From: Psoroptes ovis
Lineage: Eukaryota > Arthropoda > Arachnida > Sarcoptiformes > Psoroptidae
Assembly (NCBI GenBank): GCA_002943765.1
Contig: PQWQ01000021.1
Location: forward strand, 682,001 to 746,000
Length of the DNA stretch: 64,000 bases
Direction of reading: 5' to 3'
Part shown: positions 24,301 through 36,086 of the stretch, piece after piece
How positions within the stretch are numbered: the first letter of the stretch is position 1
Layout of the letters: every line of letters starts with the position of its first letter
The notes under the pieces: generated by a model
Told to the model about the DNA's origin: nothing
Database searches by the model: none
What the model saw: the letters and a program-made list of their open reading frames with translations, nothing else
Program-made: the position numbers and the translations under genes

Positions 24301-27300
24301 GCTGAAAAATTTATGAATACCGGGGTCATACACAAATCGGATTTACTGAAAACATTTTCGCGTTTATTATGGCTCAAATCAAAATCAATTGAGCAGAAAT
24401 CCATTGATTCAATTGATCAATCATTGTATTGTGCAAGGTATTTACCTTGTACAATTTTAACAAGGTACAAGGTAAACAAACATAAGTAATTTATACCCTA
24501 AGTAAATATCGGTTAAGTTGTACCGATATTTAAGAGTCGATTTAACAATAATGTCGACAACTATTCACGATTTAGGCTGTAGATTGCGCAGCAATGCTTG
24601 ACACTAAAAATTGAATCAAAGATAGTTGCCTAGGACTGCAAGGTATTGATGACAATATTTTGAAAAGTTTTTAAAAATTCAAAAAACAATGGAAAATGAC
24701 TGCCATCTATCGGCGGAAAAATTTACTATTATTTAAATACAAAAATTTGATCACTCACCTTTCATATTTCGATTGTAGTAATTCTTGTATACAAGGCAAC
24801 AGGATTAAGGCTATGTCTAGATTCCATACGTTTCTAGATTTTGAAAAGTACAAATAGAATCAATTAGAAATCATAAATCACCAATCATCAAAAATTCGAG
24901 GAATTTTCAAAGAGGTGAAGGCACTGAATCAAAGGGGTCTCCGAATCAAAGAGTCTAAGGTTCAGGGTCTGCAACCAAAGAGGTATTTTCAAAGGGTGAA
25001 AGGCACAAAGGGGCCTGCGAATCAAAAGGGTCAAAGTTAATCTCGCATGGGGTACTTACGGCTTCCAAATCATAACATTTAGTATATCAATAATAATTGA
25101 TTTTTCATCCAAATTCACTGCATATTCCAGCGCGGTACGTGAATCTTTCGTAGCCCACATTGCCAGCACGATTTGTACTTGTTTACGGCGATAATCAAGA
25201 CCTTGTTTAGCTGCTTTATGACCTTGAATTATTGATGCAATCTGTTCTAGTTCGGTCAGTTCGTTGAATTTGTTTTGTTGACCCTCAAATTGTTGTTGTT
25301 TAATGTGTTTCGGTAGGAAATCATTGAAATCCAACACGACGTTGGAATGATTATCACGAAATTCTGGGATAATCACATCATTGTGACCAGCCGGTTGCGC
25401 AACGATCGATGATACCCCAGCCCCTGTTGCGCATTTAACATTTGTACCTGCGGCCGCAGCATTCATCATATCATTCATTGATTTAGCGGTGGCCAAGGTT
25501 GTAACCTGTTGTTGTTGCTGGGATTTATCGCTGATAATTGGCCGCACCATCGAAGTGATTTTATTCGGGGTCATGGCCTGTTGATTGGTCGTCGTAGTGG
25601 ATTTGGCCTTGCCATTTGTGGTCGTCGATGACACTGATGAGGTCAGCGAAGATGATAATGAAGACGATGATGAGGATGAAGACGGATTCGATGATAATCC
25701 GATCGTCGAAGCATGATGATGATTAGTGGTCGAGGTCAAAGGTGAAAGGGTTGGAGTGATGGTCGTATTGTACAGTGATGAGCTCATCGGATTACTGGTC
25801 AGTGATGATTTATTCGAAATGTTCGGGAACGTTGTGTTGGCCGTCGGAACCGTGGTCATCGGAGACATCGTGTGACCATTATCTCTCAGCTGATTCAATG
25901 CGGTCAACGATGTTGAATGTGGTAATGTTGCGGCCGGAGCGGTCATAATGTGATTATTATTAATGACATTCGGATCATTACTGGCAGCGATTATCGCTGC
26001 GCAAGCTGCTGTCGTATTAAGATTATTGTTACTGCGCAAGCTCAAATTATTCAACGATTCCGATAGGTGGCGCAACGTGGATTGATGATGTGGATGATGC
26101 GTATGATGAGGGTGATGATGATGGTGATGTGTATGCGATTGTGGCGTCGCCAAGCCAGCTGTTTTGAGCGATAATTTGTTCGTCGTGAATGGATTAACAC
26201 CTATTGAATTAGAGGTGGTGGAAAGACTCGTGATTGGTTCAAGATGATTACGCAAGTTTTGATCTGTGAATGGAATAGAAAAGTTTGGATTAGAACCTTG
26301 TAAATCAATGATAATCAACGAATTATTACCCTCAGTAATATCGTCTAATTGCAAAGGTGGTTGCGGTGGTGGTGGTGGCTGTGGTGGCGGTGTACGCATC
26401 ACTAAATCAATCATGGTGCATTTAAACATAAACAAAACAAGGTGAATCGATCACAGGATTACAAGCGAGGCAAGCGCCAGCCAAGCAAGCGGTGATGAGC
26501 AAAATTAAAATAAATAAAAATAAACAAAACAAAATTAAATCAAAATCAAAACAAATTAAAAACAAAACAAAATCAAAGATAAGGCTTGGAAAAGTGAAGG
26601 GCTATACAAGGGATGAAAAAATGTTTCAAAGGGTTGGAGCTTATGGACTTCGATTAGGCATCACATTAAGCGCATGAAACGCTTCAAGGAGCCTTAGTAA
26701 GTATCATATCAAGCGCATCAAGGGCTATACATGGGTAACACACAACAAGCGCAACAAGGGCTATTTGTACTTACATTCTCTACGTGATTGAAATATTTCA
26801 CGATAATCACATGTGTTGTAAATTTCGGCCAATGAATCATTGTTATTATTATTGAAATGATTTGCATTATCCAAAGATTGCTGCTGTTCAATCATTGATT
26901 CCAGTAGCATGGCTGCATTATCATCTGGATTCGATTCTAAGGACCTGTGGATTGAAGGTGGATAATCAAGGTAATTAACGCATTGAAGACAATAACCATA
27001 TGGATCGAATGCATACTCTAATTGTTTACAAGTTTTTGTCGTTTGTTCGAAATTAAACGATCGCCGTGTACTTTGCCTCAACGGACAATCACGTTGGTTG
27101 ATCATTGTTTGGTGGCTCGCCTGGTGGCGCTGGTGCTGCAGCGGATATTTACGATACTCATTGTATGGTTTCAATTCCATAAGGTCGACCATGGCGACTG
27201 AGACATTGGTTGATGTAAACGTTCCGGTAATCAAGCGGTCATCCATTACGACGATATCATTTAGTCGACCCCAGCTAGTCGATTGTTGATCATATTGTAT

Positions 27301-30300
27301 GGTTGGTTCCCAACCATATATGACCATCATATCTTTACCGGTGGCCACCAAGGTTTTACCGTCAGGGTGAAATTGTATTTTACGTATGGCACCAATGTCT
27401 GACCGGTGATTGGTGGTCGATACCTGTAGGAAACTTTCTAGGTCCCAAAATTTGACCGTACCATCTAGGCTTGAGCTGGCCAGTAGGAATTCATTTGGAT
27501 GAAATACAACATCGGTCACCGATGCTTGATGACCTTTAAGTTCGGCCAACATTTTACCGGCGACGATATCATACAACATGACCGATCCTTCATTACCACC
27601 TGATGCTAACCAGCGGCCATCAGGACTTAGCTTCAGGCAATGTACATCTTTGGTGTGAATCTAAGAAATTGGGGAAAATAAAACAAAATCAATCAGTAAC
27701 AGGGTATAACCCTTGAATATAATAACCTTACCTTGTAGGTAATAATACAAGATTTCTTCCGATAATCCCAAAGCTTAATACTGGTATCGAATGACCCAGA
27801 GGCAAGGAAATTGCCGTAGGGATGAAAGTCCAGACATCGGACATTGGTTTTATGACCAGTCAATGTTTGTATCACTGAAATGAAAGGGTTAGAAGGTTAA
27901 TTATTTGAAGGTTAATCCGAATATTTCAAAAACTTACATTTGGCCGCTTCAAGATCCCATAGTTTAATGGCACCACTGGCTGAACCAGCACCAACAATAT
28001 CTTCATTTTGATTAAATTTCGTACATTCGATCGATGATCGGTGACCATTTAAGCTCTGAATGAGGTTGAGGGTTAGGAGGTTAATCGAAAACAAAAAAGA
28101 TTAATTAATTGGATTAAAGGTTAATTAATTAGCAGGTGACAAGGGAGGAAAACACGCGCAACAGAGTAAATTAATTAACAGGCTGTAACCCTTTACAAGG
28201 TCAAAAAACTCATTAATTCAAAAGCGATTTGTCTTCAAGGAATCATTATTCGGACAAAAATAAACAGTAATTCATCGAATCACAGGTGATTTCTTAGCAC
28301 GCACCGAGTATATCATTGAATCAATGACCCTACTACCTTAAACTACCCTACTAAACCATTAGGTATAACCTTCCAAGGGTGACAACCGAGACAAATGAAC
28401 GACTGGCTCCCTGCCACTGAATTCGTTGCCTGGAATCGTGAATGAACGAATGAATCGAACTATTCATTCATAAGTCATTAACCTTCAAAGACGGCTATGT
28501 CTACAAGGGTAGTAGCCTGTTAATTCAATCAATGAATCGTAGTAGTAGTCTGTACCCTTGTAGTCATACACACTTGTAGACAAAGATTAATTTAAAGGTT
28601 AATGACTTGATAGAATCGAATGTTTTCAGTGTTTTGTGCTTGTTGATAAGGAGCCATTCATAAATTCAATGACAAACAATTTCATTAATCGATTTTTTAA
28701 CCAGAATTTCAAGGGTCAGTGACTTTGAAGAATTCTGACAGGTAAATGAATTTTGAATTACTTATTTTTCTGAGTGAATTCAATTGACAAGTGACAAGTC
28801 GATCATTGTCGTACTTGTCAACTCGGTGGTAATTGTCGTCTTCAAGCACCGGTAATTCAAAGAAAATTATCCGAAATAATTACGGAAGTTCAATGTTCTT
28901 ACCTGTGGATAATGGAATAGGGAAAAGCTTAAAGCGCAGCAAGACGTTCTAAATTAAACAAATGACAAGTAAATTGACAGGTTAAATATGACAAGTAATT
29001 ACTTGTCAATTTGTTTCATTAAATTACTGTAAACAACTACGACGACGAATGTATGAATTACATTAGGCCTATGAGCCTATGAGTAGTGATTCTCAACCTT
29101 TTTGTATCGCGCTACAAACAATGTGGTTGAGAATCACTGTCTTGGAATCGTTGAACAGATGTCCGCTTGGACACTAATCAAAAACACGAATCACAAATAT
29201 GGTCATTTAATGGTCAGCTGATTTTATTTAATTGTTTTGAATTCATTTTAGTCATTCGATTCATATGGATTGATTCATCCAACCATCAACAATGACCATT
29301 GTTCCATTATCAATGGCCATCATCAGTGAATTAAATGAACTTGGCCTGAAACAATGAAACACATTTTTTAAAGAAATTCGTGATATCACTAATTACATGT
29401 AACAAGTAATTAAACAAAAAAATTTCACCTATAAAATTTTTTTCAAACGAAAACTGCGCGCTTCGCCGAGTTCAGATTCGTATTCAAATGCAACAGCAGC
29501 GCCTTGGCGCTGCTTAGCAGTTTTGAAGCGAGTCAAAAATTTAATTGCTGAACTCTTCACTGATTAATTAAAAAGGCTGTGGACCTTTTAAAAATACAAT
29601 TGTAGAGAATGGTGGACACAGAAGAGATTGATCTATACGAATGACCATTAATTATCTGTGGCAGCAGAAGCAGTAAATTGGTCAAAAAATGTAAAAATTA
29701 AAATATTAATTAAATCACATTCACAAATGACATGACAAAACAATTTTTGATAAATTACAGTGACTCTCTACCGCTTTTTTGACAGGCGTCATAGCTTTAC
29801 AGCCTCATGGCCAATCATTGATTGAGCTAACTGAGCAATCATTGGCGCCAATCGCCAATGATCAGTCAAAATATTTTGATTAATCATGTGAGAATCGGTC
29901 CTCAAAACCACCTACGCAAGGTGTCCACCTATCAAAATGTTCAATCAATCAATCAATAGTCTGAACAACTCGCGGACATTCGAATAGAAGACAAGGATCA
30001 ATTATAAAAGGTACAAGGCCTTAAATGTCCAAATTTAGATCCGAAAAAAATCGATCCTGTGATATCTGGGATACCATTGACTATTTAAAATCACAGCGAC
30101 TCTCAACCACTCCCTGTGTGCCGCGACACTTTGGCGCATTAAGCGAAATTGTTTCAAAATTTGGGCCGCAGCCAAAGAAAAAGGTTGAGAACCACTGTGA
30201 CTAGTGTATTCAAAGACTAAAAACATGAAAAAGTGAAAACAATTACCTACCAAATTCACTTGCGCAGCAAAATATTCAAAAATTCAATTGAAATGTCAAT

Positions 30301-33159
30301 CAATCAATCATAAATATTAGGTTGTCCGGAAAGTTCTGGCCGATTTTCAATAAACAATTTTATTGATTAAGCGGAATAAACTTTTCGGACAATCTAATAC
30401 ATCAATCAATCAATCACTCGAAAAATTAATTGAAATTTTTGAATGAATGGTGAAAGTTGGCGCAAAATGGTTGTCAGTACAATTCACATTTATTCATTTA
30501 TTTGTGTTCATTTTTCACTGGCTCAAATTGATTTATGGCGCCCATCATCATCATCATCGTCATACTCATCAAGCAAAACACAAACAAAACAATTTTTGAC
30601 AAGTAATTTTTCACTTAATTTATTTTTGATTGAAAACGAAATTTAAATTCATTCATCACTGGCGCAACAACATGTGATAAAACGATTTTTAAATGCAACA
30701 GTGATTCTCAACCAAAACTGTGTGTCGTTAATTTTTGAAATTTTATAAAAAATAAAAGGTTGAAAGTCACTGTAGTTTGAAACTAGGCAAAAGTCTTGGA
30801 TTTTAAACCAAAGGTTCTCAAGAGATGACCAGTGACTTGACAAAGGGCTTGCTGCGCTAGTCGGACACTGGTTGGACGCCACTGAAGTCCATTGGGTAGA
30901 TAGAAACAAGATAAAAATAGAAACCTTTTTCTACCTTCAAAAAAAAAACCAGATCAAATGGTCAACCAATGAGTGCTGAGAGCTCATGAATACGATAAAT
31001 TGACCAGAAAATGGAATGAATGCAAATTTATTCATACATGGTAAAACAATGGTCAAATGGTAATAAGCAAGCGCAGCAACGCAGCAACAAGTGGTCGAAA
31101 AAATTAGCGCAAGTGAATTAGTCAAAAAAAAAAAAAAAAAAACAATGGACACATTCGGTGTCATCAACAAACCGGGTGAAAATCATTTTGGCTGCAATTT
31201 GACCATGCACAGCTTGCGCAGTCGCAGATCGATGCGCAGCAAGGGCAGTGGAGCGCAATTTGTTCAATGAATGAATACAGGGACTTACCATAATACAATT
31301 TGGTTTACCGATGGCCCACAAATTGACTTTGGCATCATCACCACCGGTACACATGACACGGCCAGATTTTTGTCCAAGCGCCAAACATGTTACGGCTGAC
31401 CCATGGGCGACAAATTCGACTGTACGGAGGTTAAACAAAGGGTAAATTAAAGGTTAAACAGAAAAAAAACAGATGAAGGTTAATAGGTGAAATTTTCATT
31501 AGAAAAAAATTTGAAAATTTTAACATTAACATATGCCATGTTGCGCCAGTTTTTGTGTGGTGTAAATGGTGTAAGAGGATTAAAAGGGTTAAAAGGATTA
31601 AACATCAACAATGATTGAGGTTTCTTATTTGGAGATATGAATCAAAATTTAAAAGGCCTAACCCTTTTGAAATTATTAGGTTGTCCGATAAGTTCTTGCC
31701 GATTTTTTCATAATTCCATACGATATAATCGACAAAAACTTATCGGACAACCTTATATATTTTCAAGCCGAAAAAAATCGAAAATTTGAATGAATAAAAT
31801 TATAAAATTTGAAAAATGATACAGGGTTACACCCGTATAATAATTGAATTAACTTCGAATCAATTTATAACAAAACAAACAAACAAACAAATTTGAAACC
31901 AAAGGATTAATCAAAGGTTTACCAGCTGGTTTTCAAAGGAGTAAATTGATACCTTTTGGCTTGAAATCTAAGCCAAGCGCCAAGCCTTCGGATTGAGGTT
32001 ACAGTTGATCAGAGATATCAAACCCTTGCTAGCAGTCGACAGGCGCCCTCTGGGCGCCTAAAGAGCGCAGCTATCGCAGACGATTGAACGTGAAATCAAA
32101 TGTTAACCTCCTTTGTGCCGACTGCTAACCTTTAAAAGCCATATATCACCTCAAATTTAAGGTGATTGATAAAGGCGATAATTGTAAAGGATGCACACAG
32201 GAGATTGAAGAGGTGCTTTGTTGAATCACGTTGAAAGGATTAACACACTTTTTTTTGGGGTTTACACCTTGCGCAGCGATGTGTAATCCTTAAAGAAAAG
32301 AGGTTAACACCATTCGCACGTTTTTTGTTTGTTTTGTAGATCAAAACAATCATTATCTTCTTTGGTTGGAATGGATGCAAAAAATAGAGCCATTCATAAA
32401 TTAAGTAAACAAACAAACAAAAAATTTTCAAAATTAACAAAAGATTTAAGAGGTTAGGTTATTATATGGGCTTTGAATATTTAGCTGCTAAGAACCGGAT
32501 TAATTCATTCTCTGAAAAAAAATGATGATGAATTCAAAGGATTAAGGATTTGAAGAAAAAGAAAAAAAAGGGGTCATACACAGATACAATGAATTTATAA
32601 TTACTATTTTAGTGAGTAACTAAATCCATTGAATTAGGTGCAAACAAAACTCAAAAAATGAATGAATGAATTTATGAATGACCCATGACTCGGTCAAAGC
32701 TTTTAAGGCTGTAAAAGGGTTGAAATTTGAGTCGAAAGGGTCACAAAGGTTTGAGACGCCTGAATATCTGATCAAATATCGAATTCACTGCTTCTTACAT
32801 TGATTCATTTGTAGCCTACGGCTACAAATATCATCAATCGAATCGTTCGGGATGGTCAAGGGATTCGATTTGAACTTTGGAGACTTCGAGCCGTTCGGCT
32901 CAGAGCAACCACTCGGTGACGGCGGTGACATCGATGTCCAGCAATCGCTGGCGCGGCTGCTGCGGTGGTAATTTGAGAACGTCGAAGACGCTGAAGATGG
33001 CGGTGAAAGCGATGCGTAAGATGCGTCAGAACTCGGTGATAACGATGAGGACGTAGAGGTGGAGGACGATGAAAGCGAAGCATCGCTGGTGGACACGAAG
33101 CTAAACGGTGTCCATTTGGATCGAGTGTTGGTCAGACTGTTGGCAGTATCTTCGAGCAT
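18363..33159 (-). CDS. KATNB1: Katanin p80 WD40 subunit B1
   Basis: Regulatory and targeting subunit of the microtubule-severing ATPase katanin, acting at centrosomes and spindle poles. Nine minus-strand exons keep one frame: 32799-33159, 31289-31419, 27938-28055, 27732-27874, 26775-27660, 25060-26401, 24759-24833, 18563-18679 and 18363-18495, giving 1,101 residues (human 655). Residues about 122-416 form the WD40 propeller (GGDDAKVNLWAIGKPNCIM, LDFHPYGNFLASGS, HPNEFLLASSSLDGTVKFWD). Residues about 890-1101 are the con80 domain that binds p60, ending SFRELSLLMQNLE as in vertebrates. Between them lies a Ser/Thr/Asn/His/Gln-rich linker much longer than usual. All junctions are GT-AG. The last two exons lie beyond a 6,079-bp intron and were found by family match (SAPPGIGVDISREER). 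The first exon (Ser-rich, RRLQMNQ at its end) is uncertain: exon 36005-36086 fits the same phase. Confidence 0.88.
20694..20717. repeat. Inverted repeat TTTCAAAGGT-N4-ACCTTTGAAA
   Basis: Ten-base perfect arms around AGTA, one of the longest members of the AGGT-N4-ACCT class. Confidence 0.85.
21301..21381. mobile_element. MITE-81 copy 12
   Basis: 81 bp inside the KATNB1 intron. Left terminus TCAGG; left arm GTTCATTCCGCTTAATC, right arm AAAATCGGCAAGAACTTTCC, the same asymmetric type as copies 2, 22, 25 and 26. Confidence 0.86.
23136..23156. repeat. Poly-A tract
   Basis: 21 consecutive A within the KATNB1 long intron. Confidence 0.85.
24697..24717 (-). promoter_or_regulatory. CTCF-like site a
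   Basis: On the minus strand it reads CGATAGATGGCAGTCAT, related to the AGATGGCGC core of the fly CTCF motif but with AG in place of GC. It lies 42 bp into an intron, so binding is uncertain. Confidence 0.3.
24913..25032. repeat. Imperfect direct repeats in a KATNB1 intron
   Basis: Two segments of about 45 bp (near 24,913 and 24,986) share GTGAAGGCAC / GTGAAAGGCAC and GAATCAAAGAGTC / GAATCAAAAGGGTC words. This suggests a local duplication between exons 6 and 7. Confidence 0.45.
29085..29139. mobile_element. hAT-like mini fold-back copy C
   Basis: Only about 55 bp: AGTGATTCTCAACC then TGGTTGAGAATCACT with a very short interior, the smallest member here. Confidence 0.65.
30094..30197. mobile_element. 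hAT-like MITE copy D
   Basis: Ends CAGCGACTCTCAACCAC and GGTTGAGAACCACTG; 104 bp. The interior GTGTGCCGCGACACTTTGG resembles that of copies A and B. Confidence 0.7.
30317..30397. mobile_element. MITE-81 copy 13
   Basis: 81 bp, TA-flanked. Left arm CCGGAAAGTTCTGGCC, right arm GCGGAATAAACTTTTCGG; it carries an internal CAATAAAC. Confidence 0.86.
30699..30772. mobile_element. hAT-like MITE copy E
   Basis: Ends CAGTGATTCTCAACC and GGTTGAAAGTCACTG, 74 bp, AT-rich interior. Confidence 0.65.
31676..31755. mobile_element. MITE-81 copy 14
   Basis: 80 bp. Both arms carry the CCGATAAG / CTTATCGG variant; right end CCTTA. It shares a CATACGATATAA interior with copies 1 and 4. Confidence 0.86.
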
Positions 33160-33837
33160 TATCGTTGCGCAAAGCTTGCGTAGCTTTGAGGCAAATGTTT
33201 CAACGGAGGAAAATAATCACGAAATTGGCACAATGAAAAGCAAACAAACAGTTAAACAGCTTTAACAATAAACAGAGTAAGCTACAAACAGGTAAAACAC
33301 ACACACACACGAACAATAATTGGTGTCATTCACAGATACAGTACACAATCATTCATAGATACAGTAACAATCATTTCTCTGTTCATATCACTGTGATTAT
33401 CATATCGTTTAGTTCGCAATCAATGAACGATTATCGCATTCATCAAATGATGTCCGTATGTGATAATCATTTCGGGAAATCTTCGTTATTTTGCCCCATT
33501 CGACATTGATTCGAATCTCGGAAATTTTCTCGAAAATTTTTCAAAAATAAAAATTCACAAATGACGTTACAAAAAATGTGGTCATTCACAAATGAAATGC
33601 ACAAAATGTTTTGAATGGAGCTGAAATCAAATGAAATCTTTAGTCTTCAAATTACAAATCACAGAGAAAAAATAAAGGGAACCTTTTTGATTTGTAAGGT
33701 GGTGGACACAATTACAAATTGGATGGAAAGCACACACATTACTTATTACTTTCAGTAATTATTTATATGAATGGCTCATTTTTGGTGAGAACAAAATAAA
33801 TCTTCAATGAAATTAAAATGAAACAAAAACTGAAATA

Positions 33838-33919
33838 TTAGGTTGTCCGATAAGTTCTGGCCGATTTTCCTCATAATATCCTACGATATAAATCGGCAAA
33901 AATTTTTCGGACAACCTAA
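33838..33919. mobile_element. MITE-81 copy 15
   Basis: 82 bp. Left arm CCGATAAGTTCTGGCC, right arm TCGGCAAAAATTTTTCGG. It shares the CCTACGATAT interior. Confidence 0.86.
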
Positions 33920-34600
33920 TAAAAACAATAATCACCTGTTGCTTGCATGTTTGTAGGATGCTTTGAAAAATTATCCATAAGAGAGTCAGAATGAGAGTCA
34001 TAAAGGGGGCAGAAGCCAGCGCAACTCAATTTGCTCAATCATCGTCTCTTCGGAGGAGCCAATGGATAGCAGACGCAAGAAGAGAGAGGCTGTAGGCTCT
34101 CAATGAAACAAACCATCGATCAATCGATCGATGGGCGATTCTCAAGGGCCCTCGAAACATATTCGAATTCGAATGCCAAATCGAATCTAAGGTCTTTCGA
34201 ATTTTTTTTTTTGTTTCAGGAAAAACTGAAGAAATCAAGGTCCAAGCCACAACCACAACTGGCGCCAAAATGGCCCTGGCGCTGTTTTTGGCTGAAGTGA
34301 AAACGAAAAATTCTAAAAAAAGTAATGTCATTGAATTTATGAATGGGAAACAGAAAAATAAATAAATTACGAGTCTGTTTACGGAAGAAAACTGTCAAAT
34401 AAACAAAATGGCAGCATAAAAATAACGGATTTCGTGGAAGGACATTTAATTTTGATGAATTTCACGAGAAAATCATTGAAAATCAAGCCGGCAAAGCTGT
34501 CAGTGGTGCAGCATTTTCGTCTATGAATTTTTGATCCTAAGCAGTCATTTGAGTTTCAATTGAAAATGCATAATTTTCAATGGTGAAACCAATGAAAACA

Positions 34601-34623
34601 CTGCCCGAGTCTCACTCGGGCAG
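34601..34623. repeat. GC-rich mini-hairpin copy 1
   Basis: CTGCCCGAGT-CTC-ACTCGGGCAG: ten-base perfect arms with a 3-nt loop. Copies with the reverse-complement loop (GAG) occur at 56,926 and 60,234. Confidence 0.8.
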
Positions 34624-35120
34624 AGCAGAATCTGGGTGAAAATTTGAAAAACGGAAAAAGCCGTCGCCCGACTGTTTGATGGGTGTATTTAATGGAATTT
34701 TTTCTGTTTCATTTCATTTCGTTTATATTTATAATCGAATCAAATGACAATTTTTTTTCCCGTAGACAAACAAACAAGCTTTTTGAAAGCTTATATACAA
34801 AGCTTAATTCAAAGAAATAATCCTGATTTGATCACCTTCTTTGTTTGTTTGTATCAAATCGGTTTATAATCGGTCAATTTGCATATATATTTCTTATCCG
34901 GGTGATCACTTGTCAGATTATCTTAGGCGGGGAGGGATCGGGGCAGCTGCCTGCTACGATCATATTGCGCGAGATGGGGAAATTTTCTTGGAAATTTCCG
35001 AGGAAATTTCCCGAAAATTACCCGGTTGATTACTTGGAAATTGTAAGGTAATCAAAAGGGGGAAATCAAAGGGGAGGAAGTTGAAAATTAATTCAAAAGG
35101 GAAAATTATCTCGTAAATTG

Positions 35121-35150
35121 ATTTCTACGGGGAAATTTCCCCGTAGAAAT
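35121..35150. repeat. 30-bp perfect palindrome
   Basis: The left half is ATTTCTACGGGGAAA and the right half is its exact reverse complement. It lies 30 bp from another long palindrome. Confidence 0.88.
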
Positions 35151-35180
35151 TGGATCAAAACACCGAAGTTGAAATCATGA

Positions 35181-35211
35181 CAATTTGCCCGAAGGGCCTT
35201 CGGGCAAATTG
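35181..35211. repeat. 31-bp palindrome with one central base
   Basis: Arms CAATTTGCCCGAAGG and CCTTCGGGCAAATTG are perfect, separated by a single G. The GCCCGA core resembles the GC-rich mini-hairpins. Confidence 0.88.
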
Positions 35212-36004
35212 TTCGGCAAGCAAACGTAATCACAGGTAGTAATGACGATAATCGAGCCAGCTTAAGCGCGACAAGCCAACAATGGCAGCAGGTTGGCAGC
35301 TCTGCCAAGGCATAAGGCTCTGCTTATGAGATTTTGAGGGATGAGGCTGCCAAGCATGGGCTAAATTTAACCCTTGATTATGAATGATTAATTGATTAAT
35401 TAATCATTCATAAATTCAGTTACATTTAAAACGGGTAAAATATTAACAATGTATCTTGGATACACTTGCCAATCGCCTGGAGGCAATTTCAGGATTGAAA
35501 ATTGATCAAAAAATAGATTAGAATTAATTAATCAAAGTGATTGATTGATTAATTATGAATTAATTACTTTATAATCAATCATAATCAATCGATCATTCAT
35601 AAATATCATAATAATTCATTACAAAAATAGATAAATGACCCTTTGACCTCGAAACTCGATAAAAAAAAAAGTTGAAACTGACCAGTCAAACAGGTCTGAC
35701 CCTTTAAGCCATTTTTTTTATGGCAATCATATTCGATCAAGTCACATCGAATTAGCATCAAGGTAATCCGGGTGATTAAGAGACCAGGTGAGAGCTGAAT
35801 GAGGCTGCACTTGTTTGGGTCTCATACCCCAGTATCCACAGGGACACACTAACGAAAATATACGATGTACAAAGGGTCATGGATCGAAGGGTCACAGATC
35901 AAAGGGTGTTCAAAGTGTTCTCAAGGTTAACTGGCTCAACATGGCTTAGTAGATGGCTGAATAATGGTAATAATTAAGACAATAACAAGGAATGTAATAC
36001 TTAC

Positions 36005-36086
36005 ATGATTTACAATTATTACAATTGTTATTATTATTATTGTTATTGCTACGTCCAGTGTAATATGGTGACATTTTTGTAATCAT
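36005..36086 (-). CDS. Candidate alternative first exon of KATNB1
   Basis: From ATG (36086, or 36074 with a good AAAA context) it encodes SPYYTGRS then an Asn run and NNCKS, ending in phase 1 at a strong GTAAGTATT donor. KATNB1 exon 31289-31419 needs exactly that phase. The Ser-rich exon at 33159 has the same exit phase, so the two would be mutually exclusive first exons. Ownership is inferred from phase and strand only. Confidence 0.4.

Larger units (their letters stand above)
18680..24758 (-). other. KATNB1: KATNB1 long intron (6.1 kb)
   Basis: It separates the exon encoding LLQSKYE from the one beginning SYMSVGC. It contains one MITE-81 copy, several AGGT-N4-ACCT and TGCGCA words, and an A-run at 23136-23156. 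No nested gene is convincing. Confidence 0.75.
28056..31288 (-). other. KATNB1: KATNB1 intron 2 (3.2 kb)
   Basis: Non-coding. It carries three small hAT-like fold-backs (C, D, E) and one MITE-81. No exon is recognised. Confidence 0.7.

Noticed and set aside
24174..24404. Possible KATNB1 exon (76 codons, minus) following exon 24759
   Set aside because: It could be entered in phase 2 and contains VIFQRYAPF, faintly like the family's LILQRF. Spliced at 24291 it leaves in phase 0, incompatible with the next exon, and the exon at 18679 matches the family far better.
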